Positions 63,091-64,000 of a stretch of DNA of 64,000 bases are shown here, in pieces. Source of the stretch: Bradyrhizobium ottawaense (GTDB lineage Bacteria; Pseudomonadota; Alphaproteobacteria; Rhizobiales; Xanthobacteraceae); NCBI RefSeq assembly GCF_900099825.1, contig NZ_LT629693.1, positions 248,001-312,000 of the forward strand, given 5' to 3'. Under the pieces are notes generated by a model. It worked only from the letters and a program-made list of their open reading frames with translations. It made no database searches and was not told the DNA's origin. A program made the position numbers and the translations under genes. The stretch's first letter is position 1. The number at the start of each line of letters is the position of its first letter.

Positions 63091-64000
63091 TCAACAAGCC
63101 CTGAGCGCGCCGTCCTCGCGCATCATTTCGACCAGCATGCCCTCGCGCAGGCCGCGGTCGGCGACCCGGAGCCGCGGCAGCGGAAAGGCGTCGCGGATGG
63201 CGTCGAGAATGGCGCAACCCGCCAGCACCAGATCGGCGCGCTCGACGCTGATGCAGTTGTTGTTGGCACGTTCCTGAAAGCTCATGCCGAGCAGCCTAGT
63301 GATAACAGCCGTGACGTCCGAATTGTTCATCCAGACGCCATCGATCCGCCTGCGGTCGTAGCGCGTCAGGTTGAGATGGACGCCGGCCAGCGTCGTGACC
63401 GTGCCCGAGGTGCCCAGCATATGCATGTCGCGCAGGTCGGTGGCATTCTCGGCCGCGAACGGCGCGACATATTGCGCCACTTCGGCCACCATGCGCGCAT
63501 AGGCTTCCGCCGTCACATCCCTGCCGCCGAAATGCTCTGCCAGCGTGACGACGCCGAGCGGGATCGACATCCAGGCCTTGATCCGCGGCGGCGCGTTCGC
63601 TTCGGGATCGCGCTCGATCCGCACCAGTTCCGTCGAGCCGCCGCCGATGTCGAACAGGATGGCGCCGCGCCCTTTGGGGTCGAGCAGCGGCGAGCAGCCA
63701 ATCACCGCCAGCGTCGCCTCAGTCTCGCGGTCGATCACCTCGAGCCGGATCCCGGTCTCGCTGGCCACCCGGGCCCGAAAGCTCTCGGCATTGTCGGCCG
63801 CACGGCAGGCTTCGGTCGCGATCAGCCGCAGGCGTTTGGCCTTGCGATAGCGGATCTTGTCGCTGCAGATGCCGAGCGCCACGATGGCACGGTCGATCGC
63901 CGCCTCGCTGATGGAACCGGTCGCCGCGACGCCCTCGCCCAACCGGATGATGCGCGAGAACGAGTCGACCACGCGAAAGCCGTCGCCCGCGGGACTGGCG
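63091..64000 (-). CDS. Ppx/GppA family exopolyphosphatase, 5' end outside window
   Basis: Minus-strand frame continues off the right edge; at least 303 codons seen, read upstream of 63972 as ASPAGDGFRVVDSFSRIIRL. ASKHA fold: DIGGGSTELVRIE (second phosphate loop), MLGTSGTVTTLAG (third) and AGCAILDAI. Hydrolyses polyphosphate or pppGpp. An rRNA methyltransferase gene (rlmE) follows directly, the common pair. The first phosphate loop is not in the window. Confidence 0.93.
   Translation of the reverse strand, partial: ASPAGDGFRVVDSFSRIIRLGEGVAATGSISEAAIDRAIVALGICSDKIRYRKAKRLRLIATEACRAADNAESFRARVASETGIRLEVIDRETEATLAVIGCSPLLDPKGRGAILFDIGGGSTELVRIERDPEANAPPRIKAWMSIPLGVVTLAEHFGGRDVTAEAYARMVAEVAQYVAPFAAENATDLRDMHMLGTSGTVTTLAGVHLNLTRYDRRRIDGVWMNNSDVTAVITRLLGMSFQERANNNCISVERADLVLAGCAILDAIRDAFPLPRLRVADRGLREGMLVEMMREDGALRAC

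Overview
The window is high-GC chromosomal DNA from an alphaproteobacterium, most likely Bradyrhizobium or a near relative (Nitrobacteraceae). This rests on RpoB, RpoC and ribosomal protein sequences of rhizobial type, on the SecE/NusG/L11/L1/L10/L7-L12/RpoB/RpoC order, and on several families of GC-rich dispersed palindromic repeats I recognise from that group. The assignment is by recognition; no search was run.

Layout. 1-6108: a cut-off CelD-like acetyltransferase, a flavoprotein, an ABC exporter with very acidic ends, and an unusual amine-oxidase-like flavoprotein fused to a methyltransferase. 6230-20000: the transcription/translation block on the minus strand (secE, nusG, rplK, rplA, then a 2-hydroxyacid dehydrogenase, then rplJ, rplL, rpoB, rpoC), with hairpins in the rplL-rpoB and rpoB-rpoC gaps and a terminator after rpoC. 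20365-22520: an orphan substrate-binding protein, two small proteins and tRNA-Trp. 22683-26565: a serine hydrolase, two SDR enzymes and a histidine phosphatase. 26592-28930: a repeat-rich, poorly coding stretch with small DUF3303 and DUF1330 genes. 29125-33417: a DMT transporter, then an APH-type kinase/acyl-CoA dehydrogenase operon divergent from a TetR regulator, with a palindrome between them.

33592-36009 is a minus-strand stress-type operon (ArsR, SRPBCC, DUF899, small membrane protein, GFA) behind two tandem palindromes. 36208-41404 holds a glyoxalase-like protein, a cupin, an MFS transporter and an ECF sigma factor translationally linked to an SDR gene. A second SDR gene diverges from the first, and the two start regions face each other across a long mirror-image repeat that looks like two copies of one ECF promoter. 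41435-46370 has hydrolase remnants, a peptide-deformylase-like protein lacking metal ligands, a methyltransferase/membrane protein operon with a divergent LysR regulator, a VOC protein and a Tat-type alpha/beta hydrolase. 46636-48320 is a clearly AT-richer islet: a 49-residue two-helix membrane peptide divergent from an XRE-TPR regulator. 48359-64000 is mostly housekeeping: guaA, an NTF2-like gene behind a perfect palindrome, an RsmB-type methyltransferase, MAPEG, a dienelactone hydrolase, a phosphoesterase, an EAL protein, an SDR/MDR pair, guaB, Pmp3, a DHA2 transporter, rlmE and the start-truncated ppx/gppA.

No rRNA operon, CRISPR array, complete insertion sequence or prophage was seen. The best candidates for something new are the mirrored ECF promoter module, the AT-rich membrane-peptide/XRE-TPR islet, the metal-ligand-less deformylase homologue and the oxidase-methyltransferase fusion.
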